Source of the DNA: Aplysia californica
Taxonomy: Eukaryota > Mollusca > Gastropoda > Aplysiida > Aplysiidae
Reading direction: 5' to 3'
DNA: 64,000 nt
Assembly: GCF_000002075.1 (NCBI RefSeq)
Contig: NW_004797385.1
Coordinates: 884,329-948,328, forward strand
Shown: one piece after another, positions 12,609 to 24,570 of the stretch
Layout of the letters: each line of letters opens with the position of its first letter
Numbering within the stretch: position 1 is the first letter of the stretch
The notes under the pieces: generated by a model
Database searches by the model: none
Seen by the model: only the letters and a program-made list of their open reading frames with translations
What the model was told of the DNA's origin: nothing
Program-made: the position numbers and the translations under genes

Positions 12609-14641
12609 TCTCTCTGTGTGTATGGTTTGCTCATGTGTTTACAGGAATGTGATTGAAAGAATTCATTCTGTTGCCCTAACTGTATTTTATTGAAAGAAGT
12701 CTATAAGTTTGATTGATATTTTCAATTGATTGGTTGTGCAATATGATCTGCTGTGTTTTGGTTATGTTGTTTCAGTAGATTTATTCCTATTTCTATGGCT
12801 AGCGTTTGTGTAGTGCTTTACATTCTTTGTTTTCTCAGGTTTAATCACCCGAAGACGACGTAGGTGACGCTATAAACTCTACAATTTTTTAATTCCACTG
12901 TATTTCATCGTGTTTGGGTAGCATTCCTCTCTTATTTCAAATAACTTTTTCCGTTTTACTTTCACTCTTTTTCATTGAATGAATAAATGCATTTGTTTGT
13001 GCGTGTGTGTGTGTTTGTTCTTGTATCTCTTTGTGAGTGGAAGTATATTTAAAGTGTACTTGAGTAGAAGCTGAGTGATGAATCTCATTATTGCCTTTGT
13101 AAACATGTGGTGTCACTGAAGGTGGTAAGGTGTCGGAATTGAAACTCTTGTCTTTTATGAGGACAATGTTTGATCTCATTTGTGATTTAAAACGCATGTT
13201 CCACAATGTTTCAAGTGTATTGAGTAGAGGGATGTAGAATGTTATTCCTTCTTCTGGTGGCAATGGATTAAAAACCCAAGTGTTAAAGTCAAATTCTCTT
13301 GTTAAACAAATATACATCCCTTGTAGGTAGGGTTTTTTTTTGTTTCTTTTTCTTTTACATATATGTACTACTGCTTCCAACATCCAAGATAATTTGTTAG
13401 TAATTTTTCTTATCTTGACAATTGTCAATGGTTTCTGCGCTGTTTGCTCAACATTTTTTCTGACAGACTATTACTCTTTGTCTGGTTTCCTTCACCGATA
13501 AGGTGCACTGCAAAGGGAACTGGAAAAATGACTGCTGAAATTAATTTGCTAACCCCTTTTAACCAGGCTTTAAAAGCCATCCGTCCTTTATTTAAGGACA
13601 AAAAAACTAGTAGTTCCACTTTTGTATAACTTGAACGAAATGTTCTTTTGTGGAGCTGTTGTATGAATACTGTATCAGATAAAATACCTTGAATGTGAGT
13701 TCTCACAACTTTGCGCATACTGACAGACAGACAAACACAGCGATCCTTCTGTTTATGATCACAAATTCCTGTTGAATCTTGGGATACCCTCACTTGCTCA
13801 GTGCTTTACTCCTTCCTCTTATCCAACAGTTTATATACGAACTACAGTCTTAATTTCTTACTGTTTACTCCGAGTCTAGCCCTTAACAAGTGCTTACTTA
13901 TCTTGGGCTTGATGATTTGTTGGTGTTCTAATGTTACCTATGAGTATATCGTCGTAGTCTGCTCCTTGTGATGCCTACTCATCTTCTATTGGCACTTTGG
14001 TTGGATTTGTTACCATAAATTGAAGGATTGCAAAAAGTGTTTTAACCAGTTCTCTCATAACTTCTCCAACTGATAGTTTCCTGGCCTCCACTAAGTCCTT
14101 CCATCCTCCCCCGGGATGAGTGTTGACTGCTAACTGACAATTATCAGTGGATCTATTTTGAATGAATTTCTTAATTAATTTTTTTTCTTATTCAGTGTCA
14201 TTTGGTGCTGTATTATATTGTGGTCTGACACTTTCATGTGTGCCATTTGTGAACATTAAAAGGGACACCAACACACTAAACCATCTGAACCAACCATACA
14301 GATCTTTTTGTAGAAAAAGTATTTTACTTTCTACGAAGCAGCTTCCAGTTGTGTTTGAATTGAGGGTAATGTGTTCAAGTGACTGTGTCATTCTGAAACT
14401 ATTTTGTTATGTTTACAATTTCTTGCCTTGAAATAAAAACTAACATTTTGAAAAGATATGTTTTTCTTTCAATGATTACTATTTCTAAGCCGAACTGTTA
14501 TTTTTGCTTATTGAGTGTTTGAAAATTTGTAGAATATTACTGTTCATAATGTTTTGAATTTAGGATCAGAGGATGGAGGGATATTATGATTATTATTATT
14601 GTTATTTATTTATGCTTATTAGAGTTAAAGCCAGTGAGACT

Positions 14642-14686
14642 GTAAAATGTGGTACAACCTTATAATAAGGTTGTACCACATTTTAC
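14642..14686. repeat. perfect 22-bp-arm hairpin (copy 2)
   Basis: Same hairpin as 9628-9672 at offset 5014, probably the same genomic locus represented twice. Confidence 0.9.
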
Positions 14687-14953
14687 TTATAATAAGCGGA
14701 TAAAAGTTGATGGATACTGTAGATCTCACTTATCTTGCTCAATGCCACTCTCTACAATTGCAATTATTGCTTATTGAAGAACACATGGCTAAATAACATT
14801 AATAGGTAGTTGTGGTGAGATAAAATGAGAAGTGTTGTCAGCTTTCTACAAGTAGGAGTCTAGAAAACTGAGAAAATAGACCAAGGAAAGGCTGTTCAAA
14901 AGCAAGGTCATCTCTGTTCTGCTGCATAGAGCAGAAACCAGGAGATATATATA

Positions 14954-15344
14954 CAGTCGAACGGCATAACCCCCCCACCTTTTATACAGCGCCAGCCCCG
15001 CTTACTACAAGATTTTGCCAATGTACAAAAAGGAGCACCAATATAAACATAGTTGTTTGGTTCTTGATTAACTAATATAAAATTTGACGCGCTGTGCCAC
15101 CAGCCAACTGACCGCCAGAGGTACACACTGCAAACGATGTACAACTCACTCTTTGGCTACTTGATAAGCTTTCTCCCGTGACAAAAACGTAGAGATAGAG
15201 AGAGAGAAGGCTCTTGCCTCTGAGTGTTTTTTGATGTTGGGCAGTTGGGGTTATACAACAGATGAACCCTGTTGAACCTGCAGTCATGCTGTTCCGTCAA
15301 CTTCATGCTCATCCCAAGGGTGACGGTATAGCAAGGTTTGACTG
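14954..15344. mobile_element. TA-flanked miniature transposon, 391 bp (copy 2)
   Basis: Same element as 9940-10330 at offset 5014. Confidence 0.65.
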
Positions 15345-16218
15345 TAATTATTTACAAAGGATGCCGACAGTAAGTTTCACATTAATATTTTTCATCAGTA
15401 TTTACTAGGAGAAGATCTCTGACTTGAGCTGGTTTGACCTTTTTCTCCACAGGAAATGTTACGTATGTTTTATAGGGGGAGGGGGGGGGGGGGCAAAGAC
15501 AAAAGAAAAGGGAAATAATTGGCCCAGCACAAATGACGATGGAACAGACGCACGTTAAGAAAGTGACTTGTGTAGCTAGAAAGGAGATTGTGGTGGAATC
15601 CCAGGGGTCGGAGGAAGGCCACAAACAACAAAACCAAGGTGGAGTCAGATGCGGGGGGGAAAAAGAAAAACCCTGCAAAAAAAAAAAAATAATAAACAAG
15701 GAAAAGCTGGGTGCTTCAGAGCAGACATAATTTGTGGAGAGGAATTTTTGAAACATTGTCTCCAGAGGAAACTTATTCTTTAAAAAGCAAAAGAGATATA
15801 CATGTATTCCCAAATGACCTGAAACAGAAATCAACTAGTCACTGTCATTGTAATGTAACTTCATTGTTTTGAAGTGGAAGCTACCCTTGTGAAAACATTG
15901 TATGAAATTCAAAGTTCATTCAGGTATGTACAATACAAGACTTATTTGGTCTTATGAGGTATTGTTCACTTTCATCTAACTGCGGTTAAAACAAGGCAAA
16001 AGCAAAATGAAATCACTCTGTTTAATTTTCTCCTGTCTCTGCATACAGGCTAAAAGTTTGATGACTAACAGAATCAAAATCCCATTCATAAAGGTGATTG
16101 TAAACTAAAGTTCCGACTCATTTTAAAAAAAGATGTAGCCTAACATGGGGCAAAAAAAAAAAATGGTTGGAGATTTACAGCATGCACCTAAACATTAAAA
16201 AGTAGACTTATTTTCTTG

Positions 16219-16974
16219 CTTCTAGATACTGTTGTAACAGAAAGTGAACGTAAAGGATTATTGTTGAATGTAAAGAAAACAGAATGCATGGTAATATCCA
16301 AAAAAGCAGCAAATCCTAGTTGTAATCTCATTAGCAAAGGTGAAAAGATCAAACAAGTCCTACAGTTTAAATATCTAGGATATATGTATATGATAACATC
16401 TGATGCCAAATGTTCCTCAGAAATATAAAGGAGAACTACAATGGCAAAGGCTAGTTTCAATAAAATGAGCCCAATCCTGAAAAATAGAAACATCTCAATG
16501 AACACCAAAATGAAAGTCCTGAAATGCTATGTTTGGTCAACCCTTCTATATATGGCTGTGAATGCTGGACAATCACTAAAGACAGTGAAAATAAAATAGA
16601 AGCAACAGAAATGTGGTTTCTTAGGAGACTGCTAAGAGTATCGTGGAAAGAAAGGAAATCAAATGAGGTAGTGCTTGATGAAGCCCACATGGGACGCTCA
16701 ATATTAAAAACAACCAGGAAACAACAAATGCAGTTTTTGGGACTCCTGAATAGACATAAGGGTCTTGAACATCTAGCTCTCACTGGCAAAATTGAGGACA
16801 AGCGAGGCAGGGGAAGGGCCAGAACAACCTACTTAGGGAACCTGAACAAATGGGTACCAGGGAAAGATCAGGGAAACGTAGCTTTTTTGAGAGCATCTGA
16901 GCAAAGAAATGAATGGAGAACCATGATCGCCGATGTCTGTCGCAGATCTGGCATTGGATGATGATGATGATTTT
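16219..16974 (+). mobile_element. 5'-truncated RTE-like LINE (copy 2)
   Basis: Same fragment as 11205-11960 at offset 5014, with the same two frame breaks and GAT-rich tail. Confidence 0.85.
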
Positions 16975-17744
16975 TCTCAACACCACACTTCAATGTACGC
17001 TTAAGAAACGCAATTCAAGAGACGGTGTGAGAAATTTTCTAGATTTACATGGATACATCTAGAGAGTCAGGGTATGAAATTTACAAACTTACTTTAAAAT
17101 GTTGGGGCAGGGTGGTGTTGCTGTCTCAAAATTAGCAGTTTTGAAAGCAAGGTTACTCTTAAGTCATTTATTTTAATGATACTTGGTAGGCCCCGTGCAT
17201 CCAAAGAACGGTTTTTAATTTAAATGGCCCAAAGAGAAAACCTTTTTTACTACTGGATCAAGATGTTTTGAAAAAATATTTTTTATTTAGTCGCTGACCT
17301 GCAGAAGTGCCGAGCAAAGTTTCCTAGAATTATTTTTTTTATGCGGACGGACGAAAGTGAACAAGGTATAGACGATCACGACGGGCTGCTTGTGAATATT
17401 TCATACTGCGTAAATTACAATATAGCTACTAACGTAAAGTGTGGGTGTGTTGTTAATAGAGGTGTGCGAGTCCAGCATATTAAGATTCGAGTCCAGACTC
17501 GAGTATATGCTCTGGACTCGAGTAATTACTCGAGTAATTACTCGAGTCCCACGGCTCTTAAGACTCGAGTTATTACTCGAGTAATAGTATCCCGAAAGGG
17601 AATTTTAGTGGGTTTCAAAAAAGGTTTTGTTGAATATCGGACAGAAAATAGAGTGCCTTCCTAGGAGGTAGCTTGAGTAGGCTTATGGCAATTCTAGACA
17701 TATGCTGTTTATACCGTATTTATTTTATTTTATCTTAGGAAGTG

Positions 17745-18048
17745 GCTATTCTCACCCCAGGTGAGAATAAAAATGTGATCGACCTCTCACCCCGGGTGAG
17801 ACTAGCCAGTGTTGGCTATTCTCACCCGCTGTGAAACAAAACCGGGTGTTCCTAATTTCTAAATACTTCCTATCGGTGAGGATGATTAAATAGACAAACC
17901 CCTTTTTAAAAAAATGATATTATAACACAAAAGTAAAACTAATTTGGTGGTCTACAATGATGCTACGGCTGTTTCACTTTTAGAATAGAGCCGAACTACC
18001 CTAATCGGCATTTTGTTTTGCCCAGAAGTTCTCGCTATATCTAGGCTA

Positions 18049-18119
<71 letters not shown>

Positions 18120-18310
18120 TTCAATGCCCGCAGATAAAATTGCATGTTTTTAACACAAGAGGACTGGAACGTTTGTTTACACGACAGAATTCAATTTTTT
18201 TTAAAGTGTAGATCTAGAATTCTGTGGTTTACACTGGGTATCACATCACGGTAAACGCACACATGAAGAGAATAGCCAAAAGGCTCGCTCTCTCACCCCG
18301 GGTGAGTGAG
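17745..18310. repeat. interior segment with CTCACCC-GGGTGAG palindromes
   Basis: Near-palindromes of the form CTCACCCCGGGTGAG occur at about 17752, 17787, 17822 (partial) and 18291, with GGCTATTCTCACC next to the outer ones on the left. This suggests a second, unidentified palindromic element nested inside the hAT element. Not resolved. Confidence 0.4.
18051..18121. repeat. CT microsatellite
   Basis: About 70 bases of CT dinucleotide with two T interruptions, inside the hAT-type element. Confidence 0.95.
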
Positions 18311-19204
18311 AAGCTTACAACTGTATAACAACTAAGCTAGAATAGAGGTAGTCTTCATCTTATCTTATCTTATTTTTTATTTTTTAAAAATAATTCTTTG
18401 TTACAACAGTAAGAATAAAATGTACACAATCTGTAAACCTCAGACAATGCACTTCATAAAAGAAAGAAGTTTGATTGGTCATCGTAGGTTTCTAACAGTG
18501 GTTTCCTTTTTGCTTTTTTCTGGGGGGGGGGGGTTCGGTTTTTTCCTTTGGGGAAGGGGTATTTTTGTTGTTTTTTTGTTGTTTTTTTGTTCCTTTTCCT
18601 TCAGTTTTAAAAAAATTGCTTATCAGAATTTTTCTTTTATCAATTATTAACTTTTTTAAAAACCAAATTTTTCTCCTTTTTCTGTTTTTCCCCTACAGAC
18701 TCGAGTCTGGACTCGAGTCCTTACTCGAGTCCTTACTCGAGTAATTTACTTGTGACTCGAGTCTGGACTCGCCCAATGTATTACTCGAGTACTCGAGCCT
18801 GGACTCGTTACTCGCACACCTCTAGTTGTTAAACATGATATAAGATCTTAAGTCTACTAAACATTATAACGCGAATTTTTTTACTTTTGGCTGAGTAAGC
18901 TGAATTCTCGAAGACTTGCTTCAGGGACCTTGTCAAGTAAGTTCATAGACATTGTCACGTTGAAAAGAAAGTTTGCCTCCTCATCAATTTTCCTTACTAC
19001 GATTTCAGGATAAAGAAGATCTAGACTCTAGATCTAGAGATATTAATTTAGGAGGTAAATTTTTACTTTCACTCCCGCACACAGATGCACTGTTTCAGGG
19101 GTCAAACTGCTGTACTGTTTGCTGCAGATCACACATAAAGCCACTAAAACTGTCGCAAATCAATTATTTTCAAGACAATTTCAAATCTGACTGTAAAATA
19201 TAAA

Positions 19205-19300
19205 ATTATGGGTAAAAACAGGGGGGCATGCCCCCCTGTAACCCCCCAGATTTTCTTTTACCCCAGTGGGGCAGGCCCCCCTGGAACCCCCCGATTGGTC
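19205..19300. other. G/C-block palindromic stretch
   Basis: Runs of six Gs and six Cs around CATGCCCCCCTG with a second diverged copy about 55 bases on (GGGGCAGGCCCCCCTGG). A similar CATGCCCCCCTGAA follows a poly-G run at 34600-34640. Probably part of a repeat family that I cannot name. Confidence 0.35.
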
Positions 19301-19667
19301 CAAAGCATGTCTATCTCGGTTAAAAACAATCAAATATTTCAAAAACTATTAAATTGCGACGGAAATGAAGTTGATATTCGTGTTCAGCGCATCAATATTT
19401 AGTAGAAAATGGACAACTGGTAGCTGAGTGTGAGACGGGAGGGAAAGTAAAAAAATATCGATATTTAGATTTAGAAATCTAGTTATATCTATCTAGATCT
19501 AGAGATCTAGAATCTAGGTCTTCTTTGTTGGCTTTGCCTTCTAGAGTCTAGATCTAGATCTAGTACTTTTCACTTGTGCCTGGAGGGGGGGGGGGGGGGG
19601 GACTGTAAATCAGTAAATATACGGAAGGATGTCCGTAAGGAGTGACCACCCCAACGAACACAATAAA

Positions 19668-19771
19668 GAAGAGACCCAACCCTGACCCTACCCCTACCCC
19701 TACCCCTTACCCAAGCCCAGACTAACCCAAACCCTGATCCTACCGCCCTGACTCGAGCCCTAACCCTAACC
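19668..19771. repeat. degenerate C-rich telomere-like repeats
   Basis: Irregular CCCTAC, CCCTAA and ACCCTG units with two clean CCCTAA repeats at the right end (near 19760). It resembles a decayed interstitial tract of the TTAGGG type used by molluscs and vertebrates. Confidence 0.5.
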
Positions 19772-20077
19772 ATGTATTTGACTAGCCTATATAGGCCTAC
19801 TCCATGATCTATTTCATAGTGGTTGCTCGTTACGGAATTCCTTCCGTAAATACAAAAGACAATGGAAGAGGCTAGCCGTACTTATGACAGCAGAGTAATG
19901 GTACCGGGTCGGGCTGCAAGTATTTTTTTAGTTTTCGGGCACTGGAGCACAAAAATATCGTTTAAAACTTTGCTTTTAAATCTAGCCCCAAAAGAGTGGC
20001 ACACAAACCTAAAGCAACCTCTCTTACTTTTGTTGAAACAACAGTTACGTCGATATTTAGCTAAAAATAGTCCTTAA

Positions 20078-20936
20078 CCCTCATCCTGCGGGAGCCGGGT
20101 TTATGTCGCCCGATAAGCCTATTTCGGCACCTCGCCTACGCTCTGGTCCCGAATCAGTGTAGCCCCTGGCTCAGCGCACGCGCAGCGGGCATCCACTTAC
20201 GTGTCGTTCGGGTCCGGAGTCGGATCCCCATTCACGCAGGTCAAGTGTGTGTGCGTCAGTCTGCTTGAGTTTGTGTGCGTTTGTGGCCTTCTGCTAGAAC
20301 CGCCTGCGTTGGTTCGTAATCGAGGCATACGTCTCATTCAAAACATGCCAAGATGGTAGCTCTAGATGTTCGTCCAATGAAATTATAGAAGAAATTGACC
20401 CACTTAGACATGAGGAGCTCGAAAGGATAGTCAGGAAACAAGACTTCCATTTCTCTATACAAAATATTTCAAATAAGCTTGATTTTGTATGAGATGATAC
20501 TACCTGATAAAAAAATAAGCTTCTTTGATAGTTTTGAATACCATTGTGTAGGTACAAAGAACAATTTGAGTGTAAAACATTCGGAAATTGACCTAAATTA
20601 TCCCCTTTCGAACCTCAGGTCATTCATAACAACAAGAGCGTCCAGAAAGGTTATAATTCGAATGGGTGTAACTACTCGCAATGTCTTATCAGCTTGTGAG
20701 AGGGGGTTATTCATGTGTTTGTAACACTTTATAAATAGAAAGCTATGAAAGATAGAGCGTTATTTTCATCATCGGTTAACACACTCCCGCGGTATTCATG
20801 GCGAAAACACACGTTTCCCGGCGCGCGCGCTGTACACCAACAGTACACACTGAGTGACCCCGGCGGCCTGCCCGGCACGTCCGATGTAATCGGTGGCTGA
20901 TAAGATACGCATCTGGGCACAGACGCAGGATAAGAG
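20078..20936. mobile_element. TTAA-flanked miniature element A (piggyBac-like), 859 bp
   Basis: TTAA lies at 20074-20077 and 20937-20940. Left end CCCTCATCCTGCGGGAGC and reversed right end CTCTTATCCTGCGTCTGT are imperfect inverted repeats. TTAA targets with CCCT-type ends fit the piggyBac superfamily. The interior shares blocks with element B at 21750 (GTGCGTCAGTCTGCTTG, CTCGAAAGGATA.TCAGGAAA). No transposase. Confidence 0.7.
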
Positions 20937-21284
20937 TTAAGACAGCTTTGTCTTCATCAACTGAGCAAAACATAGTCAAGCTCTTCCCTCGGAAGAGTTA
21001 ACATTGGTTGTGGATGAAGGAGCCTGTGGCCTAGATTCTACGTTTCGTTTTGGTAAACTCTGAAAGCTGGGGAGTTATTACATATGAGGCCCTATCAAGG
21101 ATGAAAGAGAATTTGCAGTTCAGTCTCGCCGTTTTTGCCCAAAGGGGGGGTGCCCGGATTGTAACGTAAAAATCCGTAGTTTCTCATCCTTCGGGCACAC
21201 ATAAGATAATATGGTGCCAATGGTTATGTAATAAAGAATCAAGAATTTGTGCATAATTTAAATAATAGTAGAGTCAGATACAGC

Positions 21285-21440
21285 ATATTAGCTCAGTCAG
21301 ACACCAGTGTAGTAGAGTCAGATACCAGTGTGTAATACAGTCGGATATCAGTGTAGCAGAGTCAGCTACCAGTGTAGTTGAGTGAGCCAGATGCCAGTGT
21401 AGTAGAGTCAGATACCACGTAGTAGAGTGGGTCAGATACA
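21285..21440. repeat. minisatellite, unit about 21 bp
   Basis: About seven imperfect copies of a unit like GAGTCAGATACCAGTGTAGTA, with small length changes between copies. Confidence 0.8.
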
Positions 21441-21749
21441 TACACATTAAAATAGCTATAAATGGTGAAAACCACTGTAGCAAGGTTCACTTCACCAGTC
21501 AAATGACCCCCCCAAAAAACTAGAGACACAGACACAGCTTTATATCCACCCCAGACCCTATGTTCCCACAAGCCCTGAATCTCAAGACTGAGAACTGCTC
21601 ATGGAGTGTTTACAATGAAAGGGAAGCAACTGATAATATAATGGACAAGCAACTGTGGTGGATTATGGATTATGTCCCATATCATTACAACCACTTTAGA
21701 CAAACTATCATTGTGTCCAAGTAACAAGCATTAAAAATCATGTTATTAA

Positions 21750-22589
21750 CCCTTAAGATTCTGGTCCCTGATAAATGTTTGCCCCATAAGCCCAATCCCG
21801 CACGGCGCTCAACAGCTGGTCCCTGACCAGTCGTCGTCCCGCGCGGGCAACGCATTCGTTTAGTGGGGGGTCTGCATCTGTGTGCTAAAATGTGTGTGCG
21901 TCAGTCTGCTTGTGCCTGTGTATCCATCTGGAACTTACTGCATTGTCTTGCAACGCGAGGCATTGGTAGAGATAACAGAGCGTGGGTTGAGACATTCATC
22001 CAATGAAATATGAGCATTTTGACCCAGTTAGACACTTGAGGGACTCGAAAGGATATTCAGGAAATAGGACTTTCATCTTTCAATGCAAACACCTTTCCTC
22101 ACTACTCAAACGATCTAATTCTTACACCAAACGTTGTTTCCTGATGTAAATAATCATATTTGATGGTTTTTGAACCATTGTCCTACCAGAGGGAGAAATT
22201 TGAGAGCAACTGAATGAAAAAAATATTAGGAAATTATCCCATTTTTATCCTCTTTTGAACGATAGCTGATAAGCAGCTGTTCGCAAGTTCATTCATAATA
22301 GGTGTGAAATCTGGAAAACTCTGGAAAAGTTATTCGATTTGGTGTAACTTCCAATTTCAGCGTCTCTGATCAACCGACGAGGAGATAATGGGATTATTCG
22401 TGTGATCGTAACACTTTTTCATTGATCGTATCAGTTTGCTATAAAAGATGAGGTGTTTCCCTGACCTGCCGCGGCACGCTCGCGTGACAGGTGTCTGACC
22501 CCGGCGCCCCGCGGCACAAGCTCGCGGGCGACGTAAGTGGGTCATCAATCGATAAGAGCCCTCTTCCGGTTAACCCAGCAGGACTAGAG
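21750..22589. mobile_element. TTAA-flanked miniature element B (piggyBac-like), 840 bp
   Basis: TTAA at 21746-21749 and 22590-22593. Left end CCCTTAAGATTCTGGTCCC and reversed right end CTCTAGTCCTGCTGGGTT are weakly inverted. The interior is a diverged relative of element A 0.8 kb upstream, in the same orientation. Confidence 0.65.
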
Positions 22590-22887
22590 TTAAGCTTGCA
22601 AAGAAACAAATGTGAGAATAATTGAAAATGACCGAATGTCAAAATACTGCCCGAATCCATGAGAAAACAAAAAAATGTGACTGAACACGTAAATAAATCA
22701 GGCGTCACTTTTGCACCCAGTAAGGGCCTCAAATATGCGAACAAGCTGAAACAGAACATTCCTGGGGTCATCCAATCACAGGGCTTCCTGTAGCTGGTTT
22801 CGGTTTGTCTCTAGGGCAAGGCAGATAGGAGATATAAAGCTTTAAAGTCGACGTGCCTGTTTTCGTCTTAATTTTGATCGAACAGGT

Positions 22888-23392
22888 AGTACTACTCTGG
22901 ACAGCTAGGTTAGTTGTACTTACTTAAGGATGGCTAGCCTTACACACCTTATAAATTATACTTACTGATGGTTAGATGGCTAGGCTAGTCGTACTTCAGA
23001 CGGCTAGACTGGCAGGCTAGTCATACAACTTAATCATGATGGCTAGACTGACAAAAAGAAAAAAAGTACTGAATTGTATTTAATGACAGCGAGCGGCTAG
23101 GCTAGTCGTACTTAATAATGATGGCTGGACTGATGGACAGCAAAAAGTACTGAATTGTAAATAAATCTTTATTTTGCAATACCTAAAGTGTTTGTATTTG
23201 AGACGAAACCAAACTGTGCCTTCCTGACAGTGCTTGTATTTTAAACCTGAATAATTACTTATGGGACCTGTGTCCTCAACAGGTTTCGGTCAATAGGTCC
23301 AAATTTGGCTAGACTGGCAGGCTAGCCGTACTCAGCATGTTTCATTCAAGAGGGCCTGACTTAAGTACAGCTAGACTGGAAGGCTAGACTTA
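22888..23392. repeat. irregular GGCTAGACTGGCAGGCTAG repeats
   Basis: Scattered copies of GGCTAG-CTAGTCGTACTTA blocks, with two longer copies near 23040 and 23120 sharing the AAAAAGTACTGAATTGTA segment. A decayed minisatellite upstream of the AlkD-like gene. Confidence 0.6.
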
Positions 23393-24009
23393 ACCACTGC
23401 GAAAGACAATCACCTGTACAAATGGCCGCTTCCCATATTAAATTTCTATTCTCCCTTGGAATTTTTACATCATAGATCTAATGCCACTGTGTTAGTTGGC
23501 CTCTTTTCTCCTTGACAATTGGTCGGGTGACTGTCTTTGACAATTTTGACTGTATTCCCCTATCATAACAACAGGGGGATCCAGCTAACCTCCACCTCTT
23601 TGATGCCACTTTGACTCTCATACTGGTACAATAATGGGTTCAAGTTCATCTTGTCTTTGTATTAATATTAGGGGCCTATCTTCCGTGTCTTCTGCTCAGC
23701 CGTTTCTTCAGGCTGTTGTGGGTGGACTGTAGAGGATCCGGTAAGGTCTCTGGCAAAGAACAGAACACAGCCCAGTAAGAGCCCTCCTTAAAAAAATATG
23801 ATCTCTTGAATCTGTGTATAGTACCAGCTAGTATGGCATATCTAAGAGGTCATTCAAAAACAAAACCAACAGGAGATTATGATCACGTTGAATATTGAAA
23901 TCAAATACAAAGAATAAAATGCTTTATCATTTTTTTTCTTCTGAAACTGAAGCATTCCTTATTTATTGATAATGATAAAAAAGTAATTCTATTCTTTTGC
24001 TCAAACAGG

Positions 24010-24570
24010 ATGCTCAGAAGTGGCCAGGCAGCTCTTTCTCCTGCTCTGAATAGTGTTAGGAGATCTGCTAGACGAAGCGGCAGCTCTATTGTTTCAACTG
24101 ATGTAAATGGTCACACCAGAACTCCTAATTCCAACAAAAGAAATTCTCTTGCCTCAAAGAGAAAGCTGGCAAATGATCTCCCCTCATCTGAGGCAAAAGG
24201 GAAACGGCAAAGCAGAGCTCTTAAAGATGCTCAATCAGGCCCTTCTACACCTAAAAGAACTTCAACCAGACAAAAAAGTGTATCTGATGCACCACCAGCT
24301 AGAAAGTCTTTAGCTTCAACTGAGAGAAAAGCAGTGCCAGTGAAGAAATTGTCTGAAAAAGAGCTTGAAAGTAAATATGAGAAACGTTTGGCCGATTTAA
24401 GAGCACACCCAAACAATATCTGGGGAACGACTGATGTGTTCAGAACATTGTGTTCTATTTTCGAACATGCTCGGAATGAAGCAAATGCTGTTCGCTGGGC
24501 CAAGTATATGCGGGACCAATTTCCCTTCTTCGGAATGACTTTTCCTGAACGGAAGGCTCTATGTACAGAT
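24010..24570 (+). CDS. AlkD-like gene, coding exon 1
   Basis: 187 codons, phase 0 at the donor GTAAGT. It encodes the basic low-complexity N-terminus (SVRRSARRSGSS, SKRKLAND, KGKRQSRAL, STPKRTSTRQK) and the start of the HEAT-like fold (YEKRLADLRAHPNN to ERKALCTD). Preceded by AAACAG, so the exon itself probably starts at 24009. Confidence 0.85.

Larger units (their letters stand above)
12609..17522. repeat. right copy of 4,914-bp duplicated block (starts at the N gap)
   Basis: Identical at offset +5014 to 7595-12508 wherever I compared. It begins with the last bases of the CT tract and continues past 17522 into sequence that the left copy never reaches, so the right contig carries the true continuation. 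Confidence 0.95.
17457..18824. mobile_element. hAT-type non-autonomous element, 1,368 bp, with CTCGAG palindrome clusters
   Basis: Flanked by perfect 8-bp direct repeats GTTGTTAA (17449-17456 and 18825-18832), the target duplication size of hAT elements. The inverted ends begin TAGAGGTGTGCGAGT. Behind each end lies a cluster of CTCGAG palindromes: six at about 17485-17585 and seven at about 18697-18800, many spaced as ACTCGAGTAATTACTCGAG. Subterminal short repeats are typical transposase-binding sites in hAT elements. The interior has no transposase; it holds CTCACCCCGGGTGAG palindromes and a CT tract, possibly a nested insertion. Confidence 0.85.

Noticed and set aside
12327-12693. Open frames across the N gap
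   Set aside because: They run through 100 unknown bases and join two contigs; not real.
21274-21571. Minus-strand frames in the 21-bp repeat
   Set aside because: Products of a minisatellite read in two frames.
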